Positions 5,483-13,953 of a DNA stretch of 24,595 nucleotides are shown one piece after another. The first letter of the stretch is position 1. Each line of letters begins with the position of its first letter. A program made the translations under genes and the position numbers. This DNA is from an uncultured Clostridium sp. (GTDB lineage: Bacteria; Bacillota_A; Clostridia; TANB77; CAG-508): the NCBI GenBank assembly GCA_946491915.1, contig CAMLYR010000013.1:1-24595 (forward strand). Reading direction: 5' to 3'. Below the pieces are notes generated by a model. It was not told where the DNA came from and did not search any database. It saw only the letters and a list, made by a program, of their open reading frames with translations.

Positions 5483-8290
5483 TTATACATTTTCTACAAT
5501 CACTCTTTTTAACATTAACATATCCGTGATATCTACTGTTCCATTTTCATTCATGTCTGCTGATACTAGACTATCTCCTGTTAATTTCCAATCACTTCTA
5601 TTTTCTGCTACTAAATGTCTTTTTAGCATCAAGAAATCTGTTATATCTATTCTTCCATTTCCGTCTATATCGCCCTTTTCATATATTAAAATATATCCAT
5701 GTTCAAATTGCTCTGCATACTTATGCCCTTCTGTATTTCTTTTTGTATAAATCATTGTTGTATCTGAAAAGGCTTCATCTCCAATTGTTAAGGCTGTACT
5801 TGGAATTGTTACACTTTTTAGACTACTACATCCTGAAAATGCATAATCTTCTATAGCTGTTACACTTTCTGGAATTATTATATTCGTTAAGCTACTACAT
5901 CCATAAAATGCATCTACTCCTATACTTGTTACTCCTTCTGGAATAGTTATACTTTTCAAATTACTACATTCTGCAAATGTCCTATCTTCTATACTTGTTA
6001 TCCCTTCTGGAATTGTTATATTTTCTAGACTACTACATCCTGAAAATGCAGACTTCTCTATAGTTATTACACTTTCTGGAATCATTATATTGGTTAAACT
6101 ACTACATCCATAAAATGCATCTTTTCCTATACTTATTACTCCCTCTGGAATTGTTATATTTTCTAAACTACTACTGCCTTCAAATGTAGAATCTCCTATG
6201 CTTGTTATTCCTTCTGAAATTGTTATGCTTTTTAAACCACTACATCCTTCAAATGCACCATTTTCTATACTTGTTACAGTATCTGGTATTACATATTCTG
6301 TTATATCTCTTTTAGCACTTGGATATCGAATTATTTTAGTTTTTTGCTTATCGAATAAAATACCATTTTCACTGGTATACATCTGGTTATTTTCATCTAC
6401 ATTTATCATTTCTAACCCAGTACACTCTTCAAATATATAAGAATCGATACTTGTTACTTCTTTTGGTATCGTTATATTTGTTAAATTACTACATCTTTCA
6501 AATGCAAATTTTCCTATACTTGTTACTCCTTCTGGAATGGTTATACTTTCCAAACTACTACATCCATAAAATGCGCCTTCGGCTATGTTTGTTACTCCCT
6601 TTGGAATATCTACACTTACTAACCTACTGCAATTAGAAAATGCATAACTGCCAATATTTGTTATTCCTTGATTTACAATTACCTTCTCTATTAAATTTGA
6701 ATATATCTCCCAATCAATTTCTCCGCCTAAATCCCAATCTTTCATTCTTCCGATTCCAGATATAGTTAATGTTCTATCTGACAATGTCCATTTTGCAAGA
6801 ATACTTTCATCCTGATTTGCTGATATATCCCAAGTTTCTTCCTCTTTTATTTCATAATTAGTAGTTATTTCTTTTGCTTGTCCTTCTAAAATATATCCTT
6901 GTACATTTTCTTCTGCATATTTATGACCTTCACTATCTGCCTGTGCATATATGATTGCTGTTTTAGGTATTGCATATTCTTCTATGCTACTTATTGTATT
7001 TGGAAGACTTATACTTATTAAGTTATTACATTGAAAAAAAGCATAACTTCCTATACTTGTTACTCCTTCTGGAATCGTTATAATTCTTAAACTACTACAC
7101 TCCGCAAATGTACGATATTTTATATTTGTTATTCCCTTTGGAATATTTAAACTGGTTAAACTAGTACATCTTAAAAATGCACTTTGTCCTATACTCGTTA
7201 CACTTTCTGGTATTACTATATTTGTTAAACTACTACATTCAGAAAATGCACTTCCTCCTATGCTTGTTACACTTTCTGGTATTACTATATCTGTTAAACT
7301 ACTACATTCAGAAAATGCACTTTCTCCTATACTTGTTACACTTTCTGGAATGCTTATACTTGTTAAGTTATTACATTTTTTAAATGCACCATTTTCTATA
7401 CTCGTTACAGTATCTGGTATTACATATTTTGTTATATCATTTTTAGCACTTGGATATTGTATAATTATTGTTTTTCCTTTATTAAATAGTATTCCATCAT
7501 CACTTAGATAGTTTTCATTGTTTTCTTCTACAGTTATACTTATTAAGCTACTACATTCAGAAAATGCTGATTCTCCTATATGTTTTACTTCCTTTGGAAT
7601 GTTTATACTTGTTAAACTGTTACATCCTTCGAATGCAAAATTCCCTATGCTTGTTACTCCTTCTGGAATCGTTATACTTTCTAAACTACTACATCCTTCA
7701 AATGCAAAATCTCCTATAACTTCTACACTACTTACAATATTTATACTTACTAAGTTTTCACATTCATAGAATGTCCAATCTTCTATACTTGTTATTCCTT
7801 CTGGAATTGTTATGCTTTCCAAATTGCTACACAAGAAAAACGCTCCTTGTCCTATCCTAGTTATTCCTTCTTTAATAATTACATTTTCTATCAAATTTGT
7901 ATATTGTGTGTTATGCCAATCTTCTTTAGAATCATTATTCCAATCTTTCATTTCTCCTGTTCCAGATATGGTTAATGTTTTATCATTTAATGTCCATGTT
8001 GCAATAACACTTTCATCTCCATTGGCAGATATATCCCAAGTTTCTTCCTCTTTAATTTCATAGTTTCTTGAGATTTCTTCTGTTTCTGTTGTATCTACAC
8101 TTTCTGATAATTCTGTTGTCCCTGCTTTATCAGCGGTGGATTGTATATTTTCTTGTACCTCTTGTACTGAATTTGTTGTATCTGTTGCTAATACTGTTTT
8201 TTGTAATCCAGGTATTACTGGCATTCCCATTTGAAATGTCATTGTTAATATGGCTATGGTAGATATTGCTTTCTTTATCCCTTTTTTCAT
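5483..8290 (-). CDS. Secreted BspA-type leucine-rich-repeat protein with C-terminal dockerin
   Basis: 935 residues. A signal peptide ends near residue 35 (VLA). Two homologous halves start at about 75 and 477. Each opens with NYEIKEEETWDISAN and a TLTISGTGEMKDW module. A run of 23-residue LRR_5 units (SITIPEGVTSIGxxAFxxCSSL) follows, broken once by an ILFNKGKT...YPSAK insert, and each half closes with an EGHKYAE cap. The C-terminus (871-931) is a type I dockerin with two calcium loops, DIDGNGRIDITD and DMNENGTVDITD, each followed by LMLKR. Both loops have Ile-Thr at the pair of positions that sets cohesin choice in known dockerins. BspA-type LRR proteins bind host or matrix proteins; the ligand here is unknown. 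No glycoside hydrolase is present. The start follows AAAGGAGAAAGAAAC, and a good promoter lies upstream. The next gene downstream carries a cohesin. Confidence 0.92.
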   Translation of the reverse strand: MKKGIKKAISTIAILTMTFQMGMPVIPGLQKTVLATDTTNSVQEVQENIQSTADKAGTTELSESVDTTETEEISRNYEIKEEETWDISANGDESVIATWTLNDKTLTISGTGEMKDWNNDSKEDWHNTQYTNLIENVIIKEGITRIGQGAFFLCSNLESITIPEGITSIEDWTFYECENLVSINIVSSVEVIGDFAFEGCSSLESITIPEGVTSIGNFAFEGCNSLTSINIPKEVKHIGESAFSECSSLISITVEENNENYLSDDGILFNKGKTIIIQYPSAKNDITKYVIPDTVTSIENGAFKKCNNLTSISIPESVTSIGESAFSECSSLTDIVIPESVTSIGGSAFSECSSLTNIVIPESVTSIGQSAFLRCTSLTSLNIPKGITNIKYRTFAECSSLRIITIPEGVTSIGSYAFFQCNNLISISLPNTISSIEEYAIPKTAIIYAQADSEGHKYAEENVQGYILEGQAKEITTNYEIKEEETWDISANQDESILAKWTLSDRTLTISGIGRMKDWDLGGEIDWEIYSNLIEKVIVNQGITNIGSYAFSNCSRLVSVDIPKGVTNIAEGAFYGCSSLESITIPEGVTSIGKFAFERCSNLTNITIPKEVTSIDSYIFEECTGLEMINVDENNQMYTSENGILFDKQKTKIIRYPSAKRDITEYVIPDTVTSIENGAFEGCSGLKSITISEGITSIGDSTFEGSSSLENITIPEGVISIGKDAFYGCSSLTNIMIPESVITIEKSAFSGCSSLENITIPEGITSIEDRTFAECSNLKSITIPEGVTSIGVDAFYGCSSLTNIIIPESVTAIEDYAFSGCSSLKSVTIPSTALTIGDEAFSDTTMIYTKRNTEGHKYAEQFEHGYILIYEKGDIDGNGRIDITDFLMLKRHLVAENRSDWKLTGDSLVSADMNENGTVDITDMLMLKRVIVENV
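7198..7335. repeat. Nearly identical tandem pair of 69-nt LRR units
   Basis: Two adjacent 69-nt units (7198-7266 and 7267-7335) differ at only three positions by eye, far closer than other units of the LRR gene. Each encodes one 23-residue repeat. This points to a recent unit duplication or gene conversion. Confidence 0.8.
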
Positions 8291-8375
8291 GTTTCTTTCT
8301 CCTTTCGTTTTGACAAGTATTTTTACAATTTTTTAAGTAAACATTTTGGCATGTTTCCTATTTATCCTATTTAAT

Positions 8376-8404
8376 ACTATATAAATATTCTAATACTTTG
8401 TAAA
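8376..8404 (-). promoter_or_regulatory. Sigma-A promoter of the LRR-dockerin gene
   Basis: TTTACA (8399-8404), 17 nt, TATAGT (8376-8381) on the minus strand: five of six matches in each hexamer. The leader to the ATG at 8290 is about 80 nt. The rest of the 375-bp gap up to ftsH holds the ftsH terminator and two family-1 hairpins. Nothing else is recognised in 8405-8547. Confidence 0.65.
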
Positions 8405-8547
8405 TATAGGGTTTTAGTCTTAATTTGAGCTTACCTCTTATCCTCTTACGGCTTGTCTTTTTACCATTTTCATAATTCTTATATTAAATTTTTATGACAT
8501 TTTCATTTCAAATTTTATCATTCCATTTTTTGTTTCTATTTTTAGGC

Positions 8548-8574
8548 AAAAAAATGGACGTACTTCGTACGTCC
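8548..8574 (-). terminator. Intrinsic terminator of ftsH
   Basis: A perfect 8-bp stem GGACGTAC/GTACGTCC with a 3-nt loop (GAA on the minus strand), followed after one A by seven T residues. This is a textbook terminator, about 90 nt after the ftsH stop and beyond two hairpin repeats. Confidence 0.88.
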
Positions 8575-8590
8575 GTAATATTTTATCATT

Positions 8591-8627
8591 AAATGTCGCA
8601 TTAACAAACGATCTCTATGCGACATTT
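8591..8627 (-). repeat. Family-1 hairpin repeat, copy A
   Basis: 31-nt core (8594-8624) with TGTCGCAT and ATGCGACA ends, extended to an 11-bp stem by flanking AA/TT. On the minus strand its loop carries TCGTTTGT, the family core. It is the same orientation as copy B and opposite to the rplI-side copies. Confidence 0.85.
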
Positions 8628-8634
8628 CCATTAT

Positions 8635-8665
8635 TGTCGCACTGACAAACGAACCTAATGCGACA
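8635..8665 (-). repeat. Family-1 hairpin repeat, copy B, abutting the ftsH stop
   Basis: TGTCGCA and TGCGACA arms flank a 17-nt segment with the core GGTTCGTTTGTC on the minus strand. The unit begins at the base directly after the ftsH stop codon (8666-8668), so it forms the very start of the ftsH 3' untranslated region. Confidence 0.85.
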
Positions 8666-10474
8666 TTATTCTGTGAAAATTGCTTCAAACTCATCTGAAG
8701 TAATCTTTTCTTTTTCAAGTAAGATTCCTGCTACTTTGTGTAGTTTATCTACATTGTCTGATAATATTTTCTTTGCTCTATTATATCCAGTATCTACAAT
8801 TCTTTTTGTTTCTTCATCAATAACGGCTGCCGTTTCTTCTGAATATTCTTTCGTGTGACCAAAGTCTCTTCCTAAGAAGACTTCTTCTTGGCTAGATCCT
8901 AACATCATTGCACCTATTTTTTCACTCATACCATATTTAGTTACCATGCTTCTTGCAATTTTTGTTGCTCTTTCTATATCATTGCTTGCACCTGTTGATA
9001 TATCATTTAAAATAAGTGCTTCTGCTACTCTACCGCCTAATAATGATACAATATTTTCTTCCATTTCTGTTTTTGACATGAAGTTTTTGTCTTCTGTTGG
9101 TCTATACATGGTGTATCCTCCTGCCATTCCTCTAGGTACGATTGATATTTCATGTACAGGGTCTTGTGTTTCTAGATAATGGCTAACAACTGCATGACCT
9201 GCTTCATGATAAGCAACTAATTTGTTTTCTTTATCACTTCTTACTCTTGTTTTCTTTTCAGGTCCCATGGTTACTTTTACCATGGCGTCCTCGATTTCTC
9301 TCATTCCAATTTCGTTCATATTTCTTCTAGCGGCTAACAATGCTGCTTCATTTAATATGTTCTCTAAGTCAGCTCCTGCAAATCCTGATGTATTTTTTGC
9401 AATAATTTTTAAATCTACATCATCTGCTAGTCTTTTCTTTCTACTATGCACTTCTAATATTTGTTCTCTTGCTTTTACATCTGGCAATCCTACAACAATT
9501 TGTCTATCAAATCTTCCTGCTCTTAATAATGCTTTATCTAATACATCTGGTCTATTGGTTGCTGCTAAGACAATAACACCTTCATTTTCTGCAAATCCGT
9601 CCATTTCAACTAATAATTGGTTTAATGTTTGTTCTCTTTCATCATGTCCACCACCAAGGCCTGCACCTCTTTGACGTCCTACAGCATCAATTTCATCTAT
9701 AAATATGATACATGGTGCATTTTTCTTAGCTTGGTCAAATAAATCTCTTACTCTTGAAGCACCAACACCAACAAACATTTCTACAAAGTCTGAACCACTG
9801 ATAATAAAGAATGGTACGCCTGCTTCTCCAGCAACTGCTTTTGCAAGCAATGTTTTACCTGTACCTGGTTGACCAACTAATAAAACACCTTTTGGGATTC
9901 TTGCTCCCATATCTGTGAATTTCTTTGGATTTTTTAAGAATTGTACAATTTCTTCTAATTCTTCTTTTTCTTCGTCTACACCTGCAACATCTTCAAATGT
10001 AATTCTATTTTTTTCTGCTGGTGTCATCATTCTGGCTTTGCTTTTTCCAAATGACATTGTTTTACTTCCAGGGTTTCCACTACTAGCTCCTCCCATTGTT
10101 AAGAACCAGAAAAGCATGAATATGATTAATATAGCAAATGGTGTTACTAATGGAAGTAATGTCATAAATATTGATTCTGATTTTTCTTCTAATGTAAAGT
10201 TTCCATTATTTATGAATTCTTCTACATATGTCATAAATGTACCCATGTCTGGTATATTCGTTTCTTTTCTTATATTATCATCTTTTAATTCAACTTCTGC
10301 TGTTTTTCCATCTGCATTAATAACAATTGATTTTACATTATTACTATTAATGTTTGTCATTAATTCTGAATAAGTCAGTCTAGAATTACTATTTTCTACA
10401 ATGGATGATAATACGACTAAAAAAATTACAATGATGATTAACCACATGGCTAATGTTTTTATTCCGTTTTTCAA
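8666..10474 (-). CDS. ftsH: ATP-dependent zinc metalloprotease FtsH
   Basis: Membrane-bound AAA+ protease that unfolds and degrades membrane and regulatory proteins as a hexamer. About 602 residues. The first membrane span is [20 protein letters not shown] (about 7-26), then an extracytoplasmic domain, and a second span near [19 protein letters not shown]. The AAA domain has Walker A GQPGTGKT (about 201-208) and Walker [12 protein letters not shown]. The second region of homology is [18 protein letters not shown]. The protease motif HEAGH is at about 423-427. Walker A has Gln where GPPGTGKT is usual. Start choice: the reading frame stays open upstream, but a TTG at 10474 is preceded by AGAGGAGGAATTATT and gives the normal FtsH N-terminus. 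The upstream 36 codons contain no hydrophobic or conserved sequence and mostly overlap the predicted leader. It has its own promoter and terminator. Confidence 0.96.
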   Translation of the reverse strand: MKNGIKTLAMWLIIIVIFLVVLSSIVENSNSRLTYSELMTNINSNNVKSIVINADGKTAEVELKDDNIRKETNIPDMGTFMTYVEEFINNGNFTLEEKSESIFMTLLPLVTPFAILIIFMLFWFLTMGGASSGNPGSKTMSFGKSKARMMTPAEKNRITFEDVAGVDEEKEELEEIVQFLKNPKKFTDMGARIPKGVLLVGQPGTGKTLLAKAVAGEAGVPFFIISGSDFVEMFVGVGASRVRDLFDQAKKNAPCIIFIDEIDAVGRQRGAGLGGGHDEREQTLNQLLVEMDGFAENEGVIVLAATNRPDVLDKALLRAGRFDRQIVVGLPDVKAREQILEVHSRKKRLADDVDLKIIAKNTSGFAGADLENILNEAALLAARRNMNEIGMREIEDAMVKVTMGPEKKTRVRSDKENKLVAYHEAGHAVVSHYLETQDPVHEISIVPRGMAGGYTMYRPTEDKNFMSKTEMEENIVSLLGGRVAEALILNDISTGASNDIERATKIARSMVTKYGMSEKIGAMMLGSSQEEVFLGRDFGHTKEYSEETAAVIDEETKRIVDTGYNRAKKILSDNVDKLHKVAGILLEKEKITSDEFEAIFTE

Positions 10475-10572
10475 AATAATTCCTCCTCTTTCTTCTTGAT
10501 GTTTACTTAAATTTTCGCATGTATATATTGAAAGATTTACTCTCGCTAACACACGCTTTCTTATCTTTTTGC

Positions 10573-10601
10573 ACTCTATCATATTGTTTTTTCTTTTTCA
10601 A
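10573..10601 (-). promoter_or_regulatory. Sigma-A promoter of ftsH
   Basis: TTGAAA (10596-10601), 17 nt, TAGAGT (10573-10578), preceded by TGA as an extended -10, on the minus strand. It lies between the tilS stop and the TTG start, giving a leader of about 90 nt. It allows ftsH expression apart from tilS. Confidence 0.65.
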
Positions 10602-10662
10602 TAGTTTTTTGTATTTCTTTTTTGTTACAAATTGTATGTATTTTCCAAAATATTACGGCTAC

Positions 10663-11766
10663 TCATATTTCCTTAGAAAATTTTATTTTCCCATTTTTTA
10701 TAAAAATTTTCAAATTTTTATTTGGCATTAAAAATTTATTGCCTATATTATTTGCACATAATTTTATGATATCCTCTATATGTATTTTTTCAATCCCTTT
10801 GGTTGTGTGAAAAAGTCTTGTTATAGTATATAAAATTAAGTTAGATTTTATTACTTTTTCTTGCTGGTTAAATCCTTTTAAATCTAATAAAATATATTCT
10901 TTGCCATTTGTATTCTGAAACATTTCTTCATTTCTTTTTTCACTTGTTTGTTCTTCTTTATTTTCTTTTGACTTCAGATTTTGATGAAATGGTATGTTTT
11001 CCTCTAATAGAATTTTCTCATACACAATTTTAGTTTGTTTTTTTATATATGCTTCCTGTTCTGTTACAAGATTGGAAAGTCTGTCCATTGTTTCTATAAT
11101 ATTGGGATTAAATTCTTGTTCTATATAGGGAATAACAACATTTCTAATCTTATTTCTTGTATAGACATTTTCAAAGTTGGTTTTATCAATTCTTGGTTCT
11201 ATATTGTTTTCTTTGCAATATTCTTCAATTTCTTTTCTTTCACATTCAATTAATGGTCTAATATATTGATCTCTTGTTGGTTCAATTCCTTTTAACCCCT
11301 GTATTCCGCACCCGCGTAATTGATTCATAATCATTGTTTCCACTTTATCATTTTTGTTATGGGCAATGGCAATTTTATTTCCATTTATTTTTTCTAATAC
11401 TTCATTAAAAAATGCGTATCTTACATCTCTTCCGGCTTCTTCTGTACTGATTTTATTAGTATTGGCTATTTTTTGAACATCTATACTTTTTGAGAAGAAT
11501 TGTATATTATTTTTCATACAATATTTTTTGACAAATTCTTCATCCTCATTTGCCTCTTCTCTAATCATATGATTGACATGAGCAACTACCATATCAAATG
11601 CTATTAGTTTTTCTTGTTGGATTTTTAATAAAATATCTAACATGGTAATAGAATCAGGTCCTCCTGAAACACCTAATACTAGTCTATCTCCTGTTTCTAT
11701 TAAATGATACTTTTTTATTGTATCTAATACTTTATGTATTAACGTCTTTTTTTCTCTCTGTGCCAT
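10663..11766 (-). CDS. tilS: tRNA(Ile)-lysidine synthase
   Basis: Converts C34 of the tRNA(Ile) CAU anticodon to lysidine using ATP and lysine, so that AUA is read as Ile. The PP-loop motif SGGPDS is at 34-39. It is followed by the HVNHMIREEANEDEEFVKKYC region, the AEEAGRDVRYAFF-like stretch (TEEAGRDVRYAFF), and GIEPTRDQYIRPLIECERKEIEEYC, all typical of TilS. At 367 residues it is shorter than the 430-470 common in Firmicutes. The C-terminal domain after the KSNLILYTITRLF region is small, ending in NGKIKFSKEI. The start follows AAAGGTGGAATTTT. It lies downstream of dnaB and upstream of ftsH. The hpt gene often found between tilS and ftsH is absent. No clear terminator is seen in the 188 bp before ftsH. 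Confidence 0.93.
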   Translation of the reverse strand: MAQREKKTLIHKVLDTIKKYHLIETGDRLVLGVSGGPDSITMLDILLKIQQEKLIAFDMVVAHVNHMIREEANEDEEFVKKYCMKNNIQFFSKSIDVQKIANTNKISTEEAGRDVRYAFFNEVLEKINGNKIAIAHNKNDKVETMIMNQLRGCGIQGLKGIEPTRDQYIRPLIECERKEIEEYCKENNIEPRIDKTNFENVYTRNKIRNVVIPYIEQEFNPNIIETMDRLSNLVTEQEAYIKKQTKIVYEKILLEENIPFHQNLKSKENKEEQTSEKRNEEMFQNTNGKEYILLDLKGFNQQEKVIKSNLILYTITRLFHTTKGIEKIHIEDIIKLCANNIGNKFLMPNKNLKIFIKNGKIKFSKEI

Positions 11767-11863
11767 AAAATTCCACCTTTAACTTTTAAAATAAAATGTT
11801 GCATCTTTATTCTCACTTTAATCCTAAGTAACTTATAGTTTTATATTGTTTCTATTTAATAAA

Positions 11864-11898
11864 AATGTCCCATCGGGAAACGTCCCCAATTGGACATT
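11864..11898 (-). repeat. Family-2 hairpin, probable terminator of dnaB
   Basis: AATGTCC and GGACATT arms enclose a second hairpin GGGA-AACG-TCCC. On the minus strand the structure is followed by TTTTT. It starts 4 nt after the dnaB stop. The sequence shares the GGGGACGTTTC block with the element after the giant surface gene, so it is both a repeat-family member and a plausible terminator. Confidence 0.65.
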
Positions 11899-11902
11899 AT
11901 CA

Positions 11903-13237
11903 TTAATCATCAAATCTTTTTTCTAAGTTCACAAATTTGGTATAACTTCCTAACCATAGAAGATCTACTGTTCCCAATGAACCTCCTCTGTGTTTTGCTA
12001 TGATAACTTCTGCAATATCTTTTTTCTCACTATCTGGATTATAATAATCATCTCTGTATAGAAACATAACAATATCAGCGTCTTGCTCTATTGCTCCAGA
12101 TTCCCTTAAGTCTGATAACATTGGTCTATGGTCTGGTCTTTGTTCTACCGCTCTTGATAATTGTGATAAAGCAATTACTGGTACATTTAATTCTTTGGCT
12201 AATATTTTTAATGACCTACTGATTTCTGATATTTCTTGTTCACGGCTTCCATTTCTTCTATTACTACCTTGTACCAATTGCAAATAATCGATAACAACCA
12301 TTCCAATATTTTTTTCTAATTTTAGTTTTCTACATTTTGCTCTAATTTCCATAACAGATATTCCTGGCGTATCATCTATATAGATTTCTGCATCTGATAA
12401 TGGTCCTATACTTCCTGCTAGCTTTGTCCAGTCATCCTCTTCCAATTTTCCTGTTCTTACTTTGTTGCTATCCACCATGGCTTCACTACATAAAATTCTG
12501 TTTACCATTTGTTCTTTTGACATTTCCAAACTGAAGATAACCACTGGTACATTCGCACGTACTGCTGCATTTGTTGCTATATTTAAGGCAAAAGCAGATT
12601 TACCCATTGCTGGTCTTGCTGCAATCAAAACTAAATCTGACCCATGAAATCCTGCTGTTTTATAATCTAATTCCGTAAATCCAGATGGTACACCTGTAAT
12701 GTGTTGTTTTCGATTATATAATTCTTCCAACTGTGTAAAACTATCAACCAATATGTCTTTTATAGGCGAATAACTTTTTTTATCATTGTTTTGCATAATA
12801 TTAAAAATTTTCTTTTCTGCACCTTCCATGATGTCTGATACATCTTCTGTTGGATCATATCCTAATTCAATAATCTCATTCGCTGTTTTTATTAAGTTTC
12901 GTAAAGTCGATTTTTCTTCCACAATTTTTATATATTTCATCGCATTTGCTGTTGTTGGTACTTTATCTGGCAAGCTTGCTAAATATTCTAATCCACCAAC
13001 TTGCTCAAACTTTCCTAAGGATTCCAACTCTGCTTTTACCGTAATGATGTCAATTGGCTCTGCTCGATTATATAGGTTAATAATTGCTTCATAAATCGAT
13101 TTGTTATCTGTTCTATAAAAATCGTCTTCTTTCAAAACCTCTATGGCAGATATTACGGCATCTTTATCTGTTAGCATACTTCCTAAAACAGCTTGTTCTG
13201 CTTCTACATCATGTGGTGGTACTTTTCCTAATTCCAT
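11903..13237 (-). CDS. dnaB: Replicative DNA helicase DnaB
   Basis: Hexameric 5'-3' helicase that unwinds DNA ahead of the replisome (named DnaC in Bacillus). 444 residues, normal length. N-terminal domain starts VPPHDVEAEQAVLGSMLTD, the DnaB signature. A linker leads to the RecA-like motor at about 180. Walker A is ARPAMGKS (207-214). Walker B is MVVIDYLQLV, then SREQEISEISRSLKILAKEL, LSQLSRAVEQR and the arginine-finger region IAKHRGGSLGTVDL. No intein interrupts it. The start follows GTGGAGGCTAGAAAAA. It lies 102 bp after rplI in the same direction, the classic rplI-dnaB order, and probably shares its promoter. A family-2 hairpin with a T-tail follows the stop. Confidence 0.97.
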   Translation of the reverse strand: MELGKVPPHDVEAEQAVLGSMLTDKDAVISAIEVLKEDDFYRTDNKSIYEAIINLYNRAEPIDIITVKAELESLGKFEQVGGLEYLASLPDKVPTTANAMKYIKIVEEKSTLRNLIKTANEIIELGYDPTEDVSDIMEGAEKKIFNIMQNNDKKSYSPIKDILVDSFTQLEELYNRKQHITGVPSGFTELDYKTAGFHGSDLVLIAARPAMGKSAFALNIATNAAVRANVPVVIFSLEMSKEQMVNRILCSEAMVDSNKVRTGKLEEDDWTKLAGSIGPLSDAEIYIDDTPGISVMEIRAKCRKLKLEKNIGMVVIDYLQLVQGSNRRNGSREQEISEISRSLKILAKELNVPVIALSQLSRAVEQRPDHRPMLSDLRESGAIEQDADIVMFLYRDDYYNPDSEKKDIAEVIIAKHRGGSLGTVDLLWLGSYTKFVNLEKRFDD

Positions 13238-13339
13238 TTTTTCTAGCCTCCACTCATTTCTTTTATTGCATGGAAATTTCTACTTGTCTCTTCATCAAAT
13301 ATCAATTTTTTCACATACAATAGATTTCATTTTTACTCT

Positions 13340-13786
13340 TTATTCTGAAATAACATCAATTCTTAGTTTTCCCACTACACCTTCGAATAATTTTATTTCA
13401 ATATTGTGAACACCAAGTGTCTTAATGGTTTCTTTTAAGTCAATTTTCTTTTTATCTACTTCAATATGATACTGATTTGATAATTCTTGTGCAATATCTT
13501 TACTAGATACGCCTCCAAAAATTTTTCCGTTTTCTCCTGCTTTTACTTTTATTTTCAATAATATTTTTGATAGTTTATCTGCTGTTTTCATCGCTTCTTC
13601 TTTTTCTAGATTTTTTTGAAATTTCGCAGAATCTTGTTTTGCTTTTAATTTTGCCATATTCTCTTTATTGGCTTCAACTGCTAAATTTTTAGGAAATAAA
13701 AAATTTCTTGCATACCCATCTGATGCATTAATCACTTCATCTTTTTTTCCTACCCCTTTTATATCTGCTTTTAAAATAACTTTCAT
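13340..13786 (-). CDS. rplI: 50S ribosomal protein L9
   Basis: 148 residues starting MKVILKADIKGVGKKDEV and carrying the L9 signature GYARNFLFPKNLA. The N-terminal rRNA-binding domain is joined by the long charged central helix (NKENMAKLKAKQDSAKFQKN) to the C-terminal domain with KIFGGVSSKDIAQEL. L9 binds 23S rRNA near the L1 stalk. The start at 13786 follows AAGGAGGAATCGAC at ideal spacing. An in-frame ATG 36 codons upstream (13894) is rejected because that stretch is made of hairpin repeats and has no binding site. It forms a probable operon with dnaB. The predicted leader of about 115 nt holds two complete family-1 repeats and one partial copy. Confidence 0.97.
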   Translation of the reverse strand: MKVILKADIKGVGKKDEVINASDGYARNFLFPKNLAVEANKENMAKLKAKQDSAKFQKNLEKEEAMKTADKLSKILLKIKVKAGENGKIFGGVSSKDIAQELSNQYHIEVDKKKIDLKETIKTLGVHNIEIKLFEGVVGKLRIDVISE

Positions 13787-13806
13787 GTCGATTCCTCCTT
13801 CACTTG

Positions 13807-13825
13807 TGTCGCATTGAGTTCGTTT
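13807..13825 (+). repeat. Partial family-1 repeat copy
   Basis: The first 19 nt of the family-1 unit (TGTCGCATTGAGTTCGTTT) without its right arm, immediately before a complete copy. It looks like an incomplete tandem duplication. It lies a few bases from the rplI ribosome binding site. Confidence 0.8.
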
Positions 13826-13856
13826 TGTCGCATTGAGTTCGTTTGTCTGTGCGACA
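13826..13856 (+). repeat. Family-1 hairpin repeat, copy C
   Basis: Complete 31-nt unit with TGTCGCA and TGCGACA arms and the core GAGTTCGTTTGTCT. It is within the predicted rplI leader, in opposite orientation to copies A and B. Confidence 0.9.
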
Positions 13857-13862
13857 TTTTTC

Positions 13863-13893
13863 TGTCGCATTGAGTTCGTTTGTCTATGCGACA
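13863..13893 (+). repeat. Family-1 hairpin repeat, copy D
   Basis: Complete 31-nt unit, identical to copy C except for ATGCGACA in place of GTGCGACA at the right arm. It lies just downstream of the predicted rplI transcription start. Confidence 0.9.
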
Positions 13894-13908
13894 TTCTCTG
13901 TATGCTAT

Positions 13909-13937
13909 ATTTTACATCATTTTTTCTCTTTTTTCAA
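13909..13937 (-). promoter_or_regulatory. Sigma-A promoter of rplI-dnaB
   Basis: TTGAAA (13932-13937), 17 nt, TAAAAT (13909-13914) on the minus strand. It sits between family-1 copies D and E, in the only stretch of this gap not built from repeats. Predicted start near 13902. Confidence 0.65.
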
Positions 13938-13953
13938 TAAAAATTTCTCAAAA

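Noticed and set aside
5483..8290. Cellulosomal enzyme component
   Set aside because: Apart from the dockerin the protein is LRR units and short linking modules; no catalytic domain is visible, so a cellulosome role is not supported.
10475..10582. In-frame 36-codon N-terminal extension of ftsH from an ATG at 10582
   Set aside because: The ATG overlaps the -10 region of the likely promoter, the segment has no conserved sequence, and a TTG with a strong GGAGG gives the normal FtsH start.
13787..13894. In-frame 36-codon N-terminal extension of rplI
   Set aside because: It is the translation of the hairpin repeats, has no ribosome binding site, and standard L9 begins at 13786 behind AAGGAGG.
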